Source: Rhodeus uyekii | Lineage: Eukaryota > Chordata > Actinopteri > Cypriniformes > Acheilognathidae | Length of the DNA: 64,000 bases | Reading direction: 5' to 3' | NCBI GenBank assembly: GCA_037043235.1 | Contig: JAWRVZ010000239.1 | Span: 558,001-622,000, forward strand | Shown: positions 1 through 13,700 of the stretch, piece after piece | Layout: each line of letters begins with the position of its first letter | Position numbering within the stretch: the stretch's first letter is position 1 | Translations under genes and position numbers: made by a program | Notes under the pieces: generated by a model | What the model was told of the DNA's origin: nothing | Seen by the model: only the letters and a program-made list of their open reading frames with translations | Databases searched by the model: none

Positions 1-69
1 ATATTTAAACAGAAACGCAGTAAAAACAGTTATATGGTTAAAAATGTAAAGTTTTCCATTTGAATATAT

Positions 70-240
70 TTTAAAATGTAATTTATTTCCGTGATCAAAG
101 GTGAATTTTCACCATCATTACGCCAGCCTTCAATGTCACATGATCCTTCAGAAATGCTGATTTACTGCTCAGCTGTAATTAATTATTATTGGTGCTCAAT
201 TTTTAGTAATGTTTCTTATTATTATCAACGATGCTGTTTA
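70..240 (+). repeat. common fish dispersed repeat, copy 1
   Basis: Contains CAATGTCACATGATCCTTCA, GAAATGCTGATTTACTGCTC and TTTCTTATTATTATCAACGA, a sequence set I recognise as very common in cyprinid introns and UTRs. A reverse-oriented copy lies at 1120-1260. Class not determined. Confidence 0.6.
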
Positions 241-476
241 TGTCAAAACAGAAGTTGTTAGTTAGTTTTGTTTTTATTACTATTATTAATCACATGTGTT
301 CCTTTGAGTTTTCCCACCACTCATCTATTTCCATGTACACTAATCTTAAATGTCTTTATTGTCACTTTTAATCAATTTAATGTGTCCTTACTAAATAAAA
401 GTATTTCCTTCCTTTCAAAAAAAAAAAAATCTTAGCATGTAAGTAGCATGTCACGGTTGTAATGTTTTCAACATTG

Positions 477-479
<3 letters not shown>

Positions 480-530
<51 letters not shown>

Positions 531-534
531 TTTT
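480..534. repeat. TA microsatellite followed by a poly-T run
   Basis: About 32 bp of alternating TA run directly into about 22 T residues. Confidence 0.9.
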
Positions 535-1119
535 TATTGCTTAAAATCTAAGCATGCTTAACTCAGTGCAGAGAAACCGGAGATAATTAAGAGATAGATA
601 ATTAACCAATTATCTATTACCAAACCTGAAATTATTATACCTGAACCTTATACCTAATTCTTTTCATTTAGAAATCAAATCTCAATATTTTGGAAACCTA
701 TCAAAACAAATTTTATTCATTATATTTCATTTTAACGTTGCATTTCTGTTTACTTTGGAAATATATACTGAATCAAGTAACCTTTATTGACTTGCCAGCT
801 TTATTTCGGTTGCACTTTATTTAATACAGCTGAAAAGCAGCTCTAACAAGCTAATACTGTCATTATTCAGCTCAAGTCAGTTCAGTTCAATAACTGTAAG
901 TTCACCAATCTTGCCACAATTGTCCATATACACTGTATATACAGTGTATTTGTGCACTTACTTGTGTAAGTACTATGACAAACTCCACTTCACACCGAAT
1001 AAGCAAAAGACTCAAGATAGGAGTGTTTTTCATACTCGTGTGTATGTATAGGATAATCATTTGATGGTTTGTGTGTCAGGTTACCAATTTTAGAAAAATT
1101 TAAATAGATTTTATATTTA

Positions 1120-1260
1120 AATTAAAAAACAAAATCAGCATATTAGAATGATTTCTAAAGGATTGTGTGACACTGAAGACTGACTCCAGCTTTGAAATTC
1201 AGCTTTGAGCAACACTATATTTTGAAAGTCCCTTTTGAACATTCTGTTCACTTTAAGTAA
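1120..1260 (-). repeat. common fish dispersed repeat, copy 2 (inverted)
   Basis: Reads on the minus strand as the same repeat as at 70-240: ATCAGCATATTAGAATGATT and GTGTGACACTGAAGACTG are its reverse-complement landmarks. Confidence 0.55.
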
Positions 1261-4200
1261 CTTTGCAACTACATGCCAGCTAACTCTCATTAGAGTGTTA
1301 GTAGAGTGTCTGCTTAACATCTGATAAATCTTTATTGTGATGATCCTCCAACAGACATTGTTCTTACTATAAGTAAGCAAACTACATGTCAATTTATTTT
1401 ATTCTAATTCTAACTCTAATATTATCAATACATTTTTACACATTTGAAAATTAGAAAATTGCTAAATTAAACAGTTTATCTTGTTACGTTCCATAAGGAC
1501 AAATGTTTATCATTGTCCGACTATACATTAGACAGCATACAGCGTACACTGAAAGTATATACATCCTTGTTCTTTAAAGAAGTCGTTCTCTTGCGCTTCA
1601 GTCAGTGACACGCTCTCACACTGCTGCCACCTGCTCAGATTCACAGATGTGACAGTGATGCTCACCTCATGGGTCATGGGTTGGCCTGCAGTCAGTCTGT
1701 TCATTGTGTGACGGCAGCCGTCCAAAGCTCAATATCACCTGTGTTCGTAGCGCAGGTGGACAGCACTGACTCCCTAGAATCAGGGAACACAGTGAAAACT
1801 TTTGCTTATTTGAAAGTGAATTGTGCACTTTCTGTGGCAAACAAGATTATAAAAAATAGCTTTACCGTGAACATTGTGAGTTACCTTTTGTCTATGCTAA
1901 ATGGCACTATGCTGGAGTGTCTTTGGTGCTTGTCAGAGAATTCTTGAGGGGTTCTTTTCATCATTCAAAAGGTTATATGTTCTCACTAACTCTAGTTTTA
2001 GTTTTAATGATACATGAACTTCTCCAACACTGCATCTAATAAGAACATATTTTTCTAGGAAAAAGGAGACTCTTTGTGTAAACGATGTGGTTGATAGATT
2101 GTTCTGTTTGCTTGCTAAAGAATTGTCTCTGTCTACTCAGGTGTGCAGTGCCTAAAATGTACACTCGCAAAGTGCCAAATGCAAGTAAAAAATGGTAATG
2201 GTGAGTAAATTAAATGGTGTCAATCACCAGTTGGCCAGTAACATTTTATGAATTCTAGCAATGCAATGTTGTGAGAAAATTAACGAGAACAAACTTGAAC
2301 GATGCTCGGAATAGTTGGCGGGCCAGAGCTAAAGTATAATTAATTTAAATAGAGTGCAAAAAGACATGAAAGGGAACTCAGTTCATTACTCCGAAGCGCC
2401 TCCCCAGAAATACACTACTCAGACTGCGCATGCATACTAAATTCAATTCCCGTTCATGTCTTCTTGTGCTTGAACAGACATATTCAAAGAAAATTGTCAA
2501 AAGTATCAAGTATCCTTGTATACAATTGCCTGTTTAATGTAAAAAGAAAATGTGTTTTTATCAGTATTTTGGATATTATTAGCTCTTAAAGTGTGTTTTT
2601 CTATTCCTGTGTTCTTAATATTAATAAAATACCCTTTTTTTTTGCAATTTAAGGGTTAATATGTTTCAGGGCTGGTCAAAATTATTTATGGCCGGTAAAG
2701 TAAATTTTTTCTTCAGGCCCTGGTCGTATGTAAGTTGTGCACAAATTATAACTTATCCTAGTTTGGATGTAAAGGGCCACAAAGTTACAGAGTTCTATTT
2801 CAAACCATAAATAATGTTACGATATAAACACATGTTCAGAAATCATTACTGTATTAATAGATATTAAAGAGCATGTTTAGTTGTTTTCTTTTAGGCTGAA
2901 TCATCTTAAAAAATCTTTTAATTCAGTCCAGTTCCTAAAATTGTATTTTATTCATTCTGAACCCCATATGATGATCGTGAGTTTTACAGACTATTCAGAC
3001 TAAGGTGAAAGTGAAAACTGAAAAATGTGCTATACATAGCTCATGTTTAGATTGTATGCAGAGTTGACCCTGATCATCGAGGAATAAGTATTTTATTATG
3101 TATGAGAAACCATCTGCAAATTCTTCAACAGTGAATTTGATGTTGCTCAGCCTAGTTACATACACATAATGATCCTCATACACACTGGATATGATTACTG
3201 GAGCAAGCTGCATAAGTATTCCCCATTAGAACATTGTGGCTGGCCACAGCCTCCTTCATTTGCATCTCCTACCATTTTCTATCTCTTAAAAGCTGTAATT
3301 ACAGGCAGAGGAAGCTCTTCACTGGCTGTGCTGTTAATGCTGTTGAAAGCCCTGAAGGATTTTTAGACATTATTTGCATATAATCAGCATATGTGAGAAA
3401 AGTGGATCAGTGCAGTAAATAATGCACTATTATTCAGCAGGTAGTTAATGGCACTGAGTCGAATCAGCACTGCAGCATGAAAACAATAGTTCTCTATTCA
3501 ATCAGGGGTAATTAAAAGAAAAGCATTTTCACATTATTGATCTAGTGAACTGCATGTTAAGATAATTCATTTGAAGGACTCAGAGCATAAAACCTAAAAA
3601 AGAAAAGAAAAAAGAACACTTGTTTATACTTTTAAAAACCATATCAGAAAAGCATTTAATACAGAAAAGAAGGGGTATTTTTATACCCATGTTTGCTGAA
3701 GGATTGTGTGCTACATCGTCCATTATTGTGAGAGCACTAAATCTAAGAGCAATTTTCATGCTAGCACAACACAGAAGTGGACGTGGGTGGAAGCGGTCGC
3801 ACTATCTGTGGGCAGACGGGCGGAAGCTGGAGGTGTAGAAGAGGATCTCTGTGTAATGAAACAGCAGCAATGTCTTTTTAGTGGGAAATAGGTCATTGCT
3901 CTTTAGATGTCTGAGAACATGATTAGGATGTGTAAAGTTTAAGGCAATGTTTTTTTATTTGTTTTTTACTTAAAGGTTGTACCATTTGACATTTACATTA
4001 AATTGTTCAGATAAATGAATTCTATGTAAAAAGAAAAAAAGATGGACTTTAGTTTGATTTAAAATATTTTTTATTGTCATAATTTGTCTGATGAAGATGC
4101 TGGCAGGCGTCTTACGAACAGATGCACAGGATGGTGTGGGCACATTTTCTTTCACCCAGTGAAAGTTCCTGTTCTATGTGGGTGAGAATATGAATTTGTG

Positions 4201-4409
4201 AGAGTTTCTCACTTTGACCTTTGATTGCTTTTAAAGGGTCTTGGTCTGATTTGACTGCAGCAATGCATTCGTTCTTTTACATGAACGTTTTTATTCATTT
4301 GCAGCATTTCTCTCTGATATCCATCCCTTGAAACACCGGTTTAAAGTGTTTATTTGTCTGTTATTCATGGCTTTTTGAGCTCTTCTTGAAACGCCTAGCA
4401 TGAAAAGGA
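1261..4409. other. intronic sequence without recognised genes
   Basis: AT-rich DNA upstream of the first visible il1rapl2 exon. Short open frames occur on both strands, but none shows a known domain or convincing splice context. The preceding il1rapl2 exon was looked for and not found. Confidence 0.5.
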
Positions 4410-4411
4410 AC

Positions 4412-4564
<153 letters not shown>

Positions 4565-4630
4565 TCATGTAGGAACAGATTTCTTTTATTTAATGCTTAT
4601 TAACACTTTATCATTTTGTTTTTTTGGCAG

Positions 4631-4760
4631 GCATGCGTCTCATCTTGGACTGCAGGGCTTTTTTCGGCTACAGTGGCGATTCCAGGCCCATCATCTACTG
4701 GATGAAAGGGGATAAGTTTGTAGAGGAGTTGGAAGGGCATATAAGAGAGAGTGAAGTCAG
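4631..4760 (+). CDS. il1rapl2: il1rapl2 exon: first half of the third Ig domain
   Basis: 130 nt with 2 leading and 2 trailing bases of split codons. It encodes a strand with the first Ig cysteine (LILDCRAFFGYSG), then the tryptophan strand IIYWMKGDKF and IRESEVR. The acceptor is tttttttggcag and the donor gtattg. The Cys and Trp are the canonical Ig core residues. The split arginine codon (AG|G) joins exactly to the exon at 12738. The acceptor lies about 67 bp after a long GATA microsatellite. Confidence 0.85.
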
Positions 4761-7700
4761 GTATTGTTTTTATGTACTTATTCTTTGTTACTACTTGAAT
4801 TAAGAAAAATAAACTATAAATAGATAGAGCATGCATGATTTCCCAAAGCTGAAACTGAAGAGCAGAATAGGATTATATAATGGCACACTAACAACCTCCA
4901 GGAAAACAGGTGTGACAGCATCCATGATGGTTACTGAGGACACAGAGACCTCTAGTGGACAAGTGTGCAAAAAGATGTACTCTGCATAGAATAGAATTTA
5001 TTTGGATCAGTTTTTCTGACAAAGTATGCATGAACAAATAGGTAAAAATGTATTGTTAATAAATAAAAAGTGGCAATTCCTTATGTATTATGAAATATAT
5101 TGCAATATATTAACACAATATATTATTCTATATTTTTTCAACATTTGTTAAATTATTTAATATATTGGTTGTATAAGGAAATATATTTTCTTTGGCTAAA
5201 TACACAAATTGTTCATGTGCATAACCACTGCAAACTCAGCCCTGTTTGTTGAACCCTCACTACCAAACTTCACATTGTAAGTTTTGTAATGGACTGGCCA
5301 TCCATCCAGGGTGTTTCCCTGCCTACAGCAAAAGACGCAGGGTCAGGCTACAGCACCCCAGTGACCCTAAAGACCACAAGCACACCCAAAGTCATATTTC
5401 TTGATGCATGTCAGATGTACAGGGATCACACTGAGGGAAGAGCTGTTCTATTGGTCAGTGTGATTTTTACTTGTTATGGTGTCAGAGCTGCCATAGCACT
5501 CAACCAGGGAGGATGTTCACCTCACAAACCTCTAGAAGGACTCTGAATTTCCACAGTTGTCTGAGACCTTGTCCACAATAATATTTCCCCCCCCCTTTGT
5601 TTTGGCCTTCTTCCACACTGAGACAGCATTTTTGTCCATATTTAAGCTTTCTGAAAATTCTTTCCCAAGCGAATACTTGTGAAAATGCTGTTTTCACGTT
5701 GAGGTGTGGACTGTCAAAACAGAGGTATTCGTAAATGATGACGCATGTTTAGTCATGTTACTCATATTGAACTGATAGGCATGTATGTATATACCGATAT
5801 TGTGTCTGTTACGTGCCATTTCACTTTTACACTGTTGCTAAAGATATGTTACTTTGAAATTTAAAATTTACTTGCAACTGCTGTCCTGTGGAAAGAGCAG
5901 TTGTGTTTTAGACTGAGCATATGATGGTGACTGAGTGTTTCCTGGAATTTTTGTGATTTTTGTCTTTTATATGAGACAAAATAAGAGATGAGTTGAGATG
6001 AATGAGAGAAGAATTTTAACAAGAAATATAAATATAATTATATATATATATAATAAGAGTTATTTTGCTAAATAAAATTATCCTGATTGAAAACCAGCAT
6101 GAGAACTTGATCATCTGTGTTATATCTCTGTTGTATCAGCTCAGTGAGCTTTTATTAGGTTTTACATATTGTGACGGATCGGCTAACTCCCCCCTTGATT
6201 TCGACATCACCCCACCCCATCGCCGCCCTTCACCAGGCTCCCGACTGGAGTGGGTGTGAAGAGAGGAGAGGCGCGGCAATTCCGAGGATTGACGGCGTGT
6301 GGTGAGGCACACTTGAGTTCCATGAAGCCTTACCACCGCCGCTGATAAAGGACAAGCACGCCACTGCTCTGGAGGCGGGTCGTTCCCCGTGCTTGTACGC
6401 TGGTGTCCACGTAGGTCCAGGAAGGGAGACGGAGGGTCGTACACACGGATGACGGGCCAGGATACTGGGACACTACTTCCCCGCAGCTATGGCGTAGGAA
6501 GAGGACGAACCACTGGACATGAAGCCGCCCTCCTCTGTGCCCCGGACGTGATGGAAGTGCGTGGCTGCCAGACCCCTACCCCTCCTCACTACCCCTCCTT
6601 CACGAAACCTTTGCAAAACGAGGACACCAGGTCCCCCGTTTATTTAGACACTTTGTTTACTTTTATTTTGTGTTTGGACATTTTGTTTGATTAAACATCT
6701 CTCTGGGGCCTGTCACCACTCCCACTGTGTCTGTCGTGGCTCCACCCATCACAATATGCACAGTGAGGTGAATTTAATGTTTTCCAACGTTTCAGTGTAA
6801 AGAAAGTTTTGGAAAATACTTGACAACTCTAAAGTGGTCAGAGAGTGTTTTGAAAAAAAAAGAAAATCTCATGGTTTTCAAATGTATCTACATTAATGTA
6901 GACGTGGCCTGAGGAAGTAAAGTCTTTGGTATGAAACTAACTAAAAAAGTAGATTTGAGTTATGTTGTCATGTTTCACAGTATTGCAATCTGCCCAGAAA
7001 CTTTGCTATTGATTTGTTTCCCATTGATAGCGTTTGGGTATTTTGCAAGTGTCTGAACACTACAATTAATGAAATAGTTATAGATGTATTCAAATCATCA
7101 AGTGTGACCATGTAATTACACTCTGAAGGCATGGAGATTTCTAGGAGAAGAACGTCTCAGGTTTTCACTAAGAGGGAACTAGAAGTATTGCCTCTTGAAG
7201 CACAATCGAACTATTGATTGTGAATGCACGTCACGGTGAGATGATATCGTCACGGAGTATAAAGGTGCACCGTGAACCAAAAGTGAAAGTTTGAAGAGTG
7301 TATGAAGCATGATGCCGGCAGGCACGTTGGAGCTGTGGCAGAACGACGCAGCATCTAATTTTCTCTTAGGGAACTAGGGTTACATAAGTAAACTGAGACG
7401 TTCCCTGTCAAGGGAACTTGTGCTGCATCGAAAAACTTTGGGAACGAGAATGCCAATGCCACCACATTGACGAGGACCTGGCGAGTGAAACATACCCGTG
7501 TTCCCGGAGCAGAGTTAAGATTAAGGACCAGCCAGCCACATTACAAACATCTGCAAGAGATAATCCTGCTATAAGTGCCTTAGAGGCTGCCACACTCCTA
7601 ATTGAGTTGCCTCAGATCCCCAAGGGAGGCAGTCCGGCCGACTACTGGGCAAGAGAGATAGCCTCAGCTAACCACTTGCTGATAGTCTGTTAGTTGCTGG

Positions 7701-10700
7701 AGCCCCACTTTTAGTTGCTCACACTGGACTGTAGATCCTTTCCTGGTCACGATGGGAGGACAGAATGCCTGCAGTACGGAGGGTGAGCCACATTTTTGGG
7801 TTTGAGATCTCCTAAGATTAGGGATGTAAGAGTGAGGAGCAACAGACCTTGATAGGTACAAGCAAGGGGGACCTGGAATAGGCCCTGGAGCACCAGAGAC
7901 CAATCCCAGGTCAAAACCTTAAAGCATACTGCATAGAGTTCCGTCGGCAAGGGATACTAGGTCCAAAGACTCACTTTGCCCAACCACTGTGGAGCAAATA
8001 AGGTGAGACTGACCTTGTTCCATCGAACTTTCTTCAAAACTCCCGGGAGCAGAACGATAGGGTAAAGGCATACCGACATAGCCTTGGTCATGTCTGAACC
8101 ATATCTAGTCCGAGTGGAGCTGGAAAAGTGAGGGAGAACCAAAGTGGACAATGAAACATCTCTAGAGACACAAATGAACACACTTGTGCTCGGCCTAACC
8201 TCTCCCAAATCTGTTCCACCACTTCGGGGTGGATCATCCATCCCCTGGGCCTCGGCCCCTGCCTCAACAGAATGTCTGCTCCAAAGTTTTGGGACCCAAG
8301 GATGTAATAGCTAGTAAACAAAACAGTTTCTTTAGGGACCAGAGGAGGATCTGTCATGCCAACTTGTAAAGCGGACGTGAGTGCATACCCCCTTGGTGAT
8401 TTATGTAGGGGAACAACGATCCTGAGGTCTGGGAGATGCACTCAAGGAGCCAAACGGACTACCACCATCTCCAGCAGATTTATGTGCCAAGAGGGAAAAA
8501 CCCTCTGGTTCTGAGCCACATACAAGTGACCAAGTGATAACACTAGAAGCTGTTGCCATGAGAGCCAGCAGTATCGACTGCACAGTCAGTGACTGGTCTA
8601 GCTTTATGCTGCTTACTGCTGACAGAATGACGTTGATGAGCACATGGGAAAGCCGGGCTGACAACAACATAGGATCCCACACAACACCTCAGAAGGTGGT
8701 CCTTGATGGAGGATAAAGCACACTCTTCTTTGCGTACAGTCTTAGCCCCAGATCCTTTAAATGAGTGAGAACGACATCATGATGCCGGACCACTAACTGC
8801 CGTGACTGAGCAAGGATCAACCAATTGTTGATGAGGTTCAGAACATGGATATCTTGGAAGCAACAGAAAAAGTGCTGCATCCTTTGCATTTTGTGAAGGT
8901 GCGGGGTAAAGGAGCTAAACCGAATGGTAGAACCCGTGCTTTTTGTAAGGATGGAGAAGTGGCTAAAGTGACAAACCAGTCTTTGGATCTTGTTTACGTC
9001 ACAGATTGCCTTCGTAAGTGGAGAATAATCTTCATCATTCCTTGTAACTATGAAATACCATCTGAAAACTCGTAAACCCTGGCTGAAAGGGGTACATGCT
9101 CTATGGCGTTTATCTCCAGCATTGAGTTCACTTCATGTTCCATAACCTGCTCGGGGCCTACCACTGTCTTCTGGTATTTCTTGAACATCCACTCCAGGGC
9201 CCTGCCTGCAGGGAAAACCTGGAGTGAGTGCTGTAGGATCCTCCTCAGATGGGGTGACCTTCAAGCACAAACTGAAGCACAGGCAGCAGCTAGGAAATCC
9301 TACCTCGGACCTGTGCACCCTGGTTCCCTCGGGATACCATGGGCAGCTCAGTGGTTCATAAAGGAATCCCTAGGAAGAAGTTTTGAAGAATTATAAAATT
9401 TGTCTATAAAATTGCTATAAGTACACCTCTGCATAACATTGTATCTTTATTAACATTAAGTTTTTTTGCACTGAGCAATTTGGTATGCCACCTTTTATGA
9501 TGATAAAAGTGCTTGCTGGTTTACTGAAGTAGCATTCACAAAGCAAGACGATTGTTGGCAATATTCGGCATGTTTTCACTGAAAAAACTCAAGCGTTACT
9601 GAACTAAGAAGCTGATTGAGACACACACCCAGAAATGTACGTAATGTACGTTTATAATGTATGTTTATAAATGCTAGATTAGTTAGAAAAACAATTCTCA
9701 TAATATTTGTATAAAAACTATATTTTCTGTCTCAGGTTTGTAAGGGATGACCGAGGATTCATGCGCTGGGAGAAAATTATCTTATTAAATGAAAAAAACA
9801 AAATTCAAACAAAAACTGGGAAAACAAAACAAACATGGCAACTAAACAGACTTGACTGACTGACTGGACTGGACCAGACTAGACTAGACAAAAATTGACA
9901 CAACTAGAAACAGGACTGTGACACAATCATACGACGATCATCCAATGACATTAGACAGCTTAACGACAACGAAGCAGCATAGGAAAGCAAACAATAGGGG
10001 AATAAATAGAGAACACGAGGCCAGGTGAATGAAGCAGAACAGGTGGGGAAAATCAAACAGTAACTTGAAACATGAAAGCACGCACCCGATGTAAACATGA
10101 ACAAATTAAATGACATTGTGGACATCTTCAGACTCACATGGCCGATGTAAACATAATCAAATGACATGACATCGCAGACATCTCTGGACTCATGCGGCCG
10201 ATGTAAACATGAACAAATTATATGACATCACGGACTAACACGGACAAGAGAGTCCCATGGAGAGAGTCACATTGTAGCAAAAGTCGGCTTGTCTCGTGCG
10301 CAAATAACACAGGACAAATACATAGAGCATTAATGACCGAATCCCGGCACAAAACCGAAACTGAACGAGACAATTCACGAGACAAGTGCAGAGATCGAAC
10401 ATCATGTCCTGCCCACAAGACATTACAGACAGGAGAGAGCATGACTCGAGAACGCTCGACGCTACGCGCTCCTGCACAAAGCCATGACAATGGGGCAGTA
10501 TAAGAACTCTGTCACAAAACAATAGAGAAAAACAAACAGAAGGGACAGAAACCTGACATTTCTATATGTAGCTGACATGTATGTAGCTGACAGCGGTATG
10601 CCACATTTCTCCTAAAACCATTTGCTGATTATTTTACCTGAGGACAACCTCATTTGTAAAAACAATGTATAATATTTTTATAGTGTATCTTTTTTTTTTG

Positions 10701-13700
10701 TTTATTTTATAAATGTTTTATTTGCAATGATGCAATATGTTCATAGAAAAATGACTGTAAAGACTGATTGTTATACAAACCTATTTCAAATAAATGTCAT
10801 ACTTTTGAACTTTCTATTTATCAAAGAATCATAATGTAGCAGCTTAAAATTCAGATTTACCATCATAGGAAAAAAAATTTTTTTTTATATTACTGTTTTT
10901 ACAGCCAAGTAGATGTTCAAAAACAAAAAATTCTAAACATTTAAATATTTTCTGTTATGTTTAGAATTATATATATGATTTACAATTATATCTATATAAA
11001 ACAATCAGTTTATAACGTTTATGTTATGCCTGCATTCAGTAATTGTGGGTCATTCACATTGAGGGTACCAAATGTCTAAAAAAAAAAGGATGGTAAAACC
11101 TAGTACAAAATGTTTGCTATAGTTAGAGACTGCCCACTGTCACAGATTTAAAAGGACAGTTCAAACAATCACAATGTGTCCATTTCAGAATGATCATTCA
11201 AAACCAGGAAACAGTAGAAAATCTGTTATAATATGAAGCCTTGTTTCAGTGATATGCGTAATTCCTTTGAGGGCTTCATCAAGAAGCGTTTCATCTGTTC
11301 AAGCCATTGTCTGCTGTTATTTATGTTGATCTGCCTTTTATGATGTCTTTTTGATCTTTATGAAGTACTCTCTCATTTCAGGTGACTAATGCTTGTCAAT
11401 TACTGACAGGGATGCTGGATCCTTATTTATAGTGGAGCTTTTTTCATGTTTCACATGTGAAGATTAAAGAATTCTCAGAATAATTTGTTAGTTCTCTGGA
11501 TTTACTTTATCTTTCGTGGGCCTAAGTTTTGAAAGGAGGGCATTTTAAAGGATGTAATTGATGGTTGTTTACGTCCTTTCCTAATATAAAAGTACATCAA
11601 TACCAATATGAATTATTACAAAATGACAGTTAAGATGTGGCTGTTTTTCCCCGATTTATTTGATTTTGTTTGCTTGGCACCTCTCATTTGTAACAACATA
11701 AAGCATGGTGGAAATGTGGCAATAGGATTAATTTAATATAATGTGATGCTTCTTTTCATTTATATTTATTTATATACATTTAGAAGAAATCGTTCACTGC
11801 CAATCTGTTTCAAAATTTGCATTTCTTTCTTTCCTGGAACAGAAAATGTCATTGGTGTCTCAACATTGTTTTGTCTAAGTTCAAGTAACACGTGTGTACA
11901 GAAAATCCAAATATGAGATCAAGATCTAAAGAAAGCAATTAATTCTAGAGAACCTTACAATTTTGGCAGTGTGTTGTAACACCATGCCTTGCCACACCAG
12001 CGGGGGAGCTCGCATTCATGGTCTGTCTGTCACCGCTCCCTCTGGGACCACTTCCTGTCTAGGGACTATATCAGTGTGTGGAGCACGACCATATTGTCGT
12101 GTTTTTGTGCGGGAGCACGCGGTGTCGAGCGTTCTTGAGTTCTCGCTCTCATGTCATGATGTTCGATCCCGGAACTTCGGTCTTCTTCAGTTTCGGTTTT
12201 GTGCTGGGATTCATGCTCAGTGTGTTTGTTTTGTGTTGTTCGTGCACAAGATGAGTGTTTGCTCTGGCCACGCACTCTCTTGTCCGTGTGTATTGTGTAG
12301 CACGTGGTTTTTGTTTTCATGTTGTGTTTTGTGTTGTCTTGTTTCACATGGACACGCGGATTATGTCCGTTCTAATTGGCTGCGTGTTCATGTCCTTTCA
12401 TTGTGTAAGCCCACCTGTCATGTTCCCTCATTATTGTTTGATTTGCTCCACCCCACCTGTTCTCCCTTATTCACCCAGTCTCGTGTTCTCTATTTTTATT
12501 CTCCTTGTGTTTGCTGTCCTGTGCAGTGTTGTTGTCATTTATCGGATGACAGTGGCTGTCTAGTTGTGTCAAGTCCTGTACAGTCCAGTCAAGTTGGTCA
12601 AGTTAGTTTTATGTTTTTCCCCCTTGGGGTAGTTTTTGTTTTAATTTTTACTAAATAAAGGCTCATCTCTCCTGCAAAATTGAGTCCTTGCTTCCTCCCT
12701 TCACTCACCCTGACAGGTGCCATATGTGTTTGTGCAGGGTGGTGCGAGAGTTTCTGGGGGAGAAGGAGGTGGAGCTGTCTCTGATCTTTGATGCTGTGGA
12801 TGAGATGGACATGGGCAACTACACCTGTAATGTGGAAAACCATATTGGTCGTGGCAGTGGAAGTGCTATCCTGCAGAAGAAAGGTAAATCAGTTGAAATC
12901 ATTCCATACGGCCCTGCATGCTTTCAGTTCAGCTGTTGACCCAGCAGTAGATATGTGGGTTATTCCAGAAAGCAGGTTATGTGACATATTTAGATTAGAT
13001 TAGATTAGATTAGATTCAACTTTATTGTTATTACACAAGTACAGGTACAAGGCAACGAAATGCAGTTTAGGTCTAACCAGAAGTGCAATAGCAGCAAGTG
13101 CAGGATATATACAATGGTTGCATAAGTGCAGGATATGGAGATGTACAGGATTTACAGGTAATATGTACAATGAGTATAAATATACAGATGGTTATTATTA
13201 TAACAGGTGAGTGTGTGCTATAAATATAATTACAGGTGTCTATAAACAGCATTTACAGGTGAATATGTGCTATAAATGTAAATGTATATACAGATGTCTA
13301 ACTATAAACAGAATTTACAGGAAGATGTATACAATTGTTAGGTGCAATGAGCATGGACAGTGCAAATAAGTGAGATGCAAAATGTAAACAGTTGGTACTG
13401 TATGAACAGTTGGTAGTGCAAATGAGCATGTTCCAGCTAAAGTACAGTAGTGCAAGGTGCAAGTGTAAACAGTTGTTACTGTAAACAGTAAACAGTTGTT
13501 GTAAACAGTTGTTACTGTAATGAACAGTCGGCAGTGCAAATGGCAATAAGTAACAGAGTGAGCGAAGAGTCTATAGGGTAGTAGTGGGGGGGGGGCAGTG
13601 AAGGAGTCTGGTGTGGTGGGGGGTGGGATGGTGGGGGGTGAGAGGAGAGTCTGTGAGGGGAGTGGGGTGGTGGGGGGTGAGGAGAGTCTGTGAGGGGAGT

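Larger units (their letters stand above)
7150..9400 (-). mobile_element. decayed DIRS retrotransposon (RT/RNase H, tyrosine recombinase, terminal repeat)
   Basis: Minus-strand frames carry DIRS protein landmarks in the expected order: VMEHEVNSMLEINAIEHVP, DWFVT and RVLPFGLAPLPRTFTKC of the RT (about 8900-9230), NNWLILAQSRQLVVRHHDVV and LRLYAKKSVL (8690-8890), RNase H-linked DILLRQGPRPRGWMIHPEVV (8088-8441), and the recombinase SVAASKALIAGLSLADVCN plus VAGWS (7408-7600). Stops and shifts break every frame. At 7360-7430 TAGGGAACTAGGGTTACATA and TTCCCTGTCAAGGGAAC resemble DIRS terminal or circle-junction repeats. DIRS elements integrate by tyrosine recombinase and leave no target duplication. 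This copy is dead. Confidence 0.8.

Noticed and set aside
397..400. BEL RT box YVDN (residues 397-400 of the polyprotein) as a new inactivating mutation.
   Set aside because: From memory, fish BEL relatives often read YVDN here, so it is not treated as damage by itself; the coordinates given are residues.
1528..1725. Minus-strand frame with THEVSITVTSVNLSRW as a possible exon.
   Set aside because: No recognised family, no clear splice pair and opposite strand to the host gene.
6136..6694. Overlapping open frames of about 100 codons on both strands.
   Set aside because: They lie in the GC-rich solo LTR, which is non-coding.
12066..12658. 231-codon + frame from 11963 and opposing frames.
   Set aside because: They lie in LTR-like copy 2; Cys/Val/Phe-rich translation with no domain, and a related copy does not preserve the frame.
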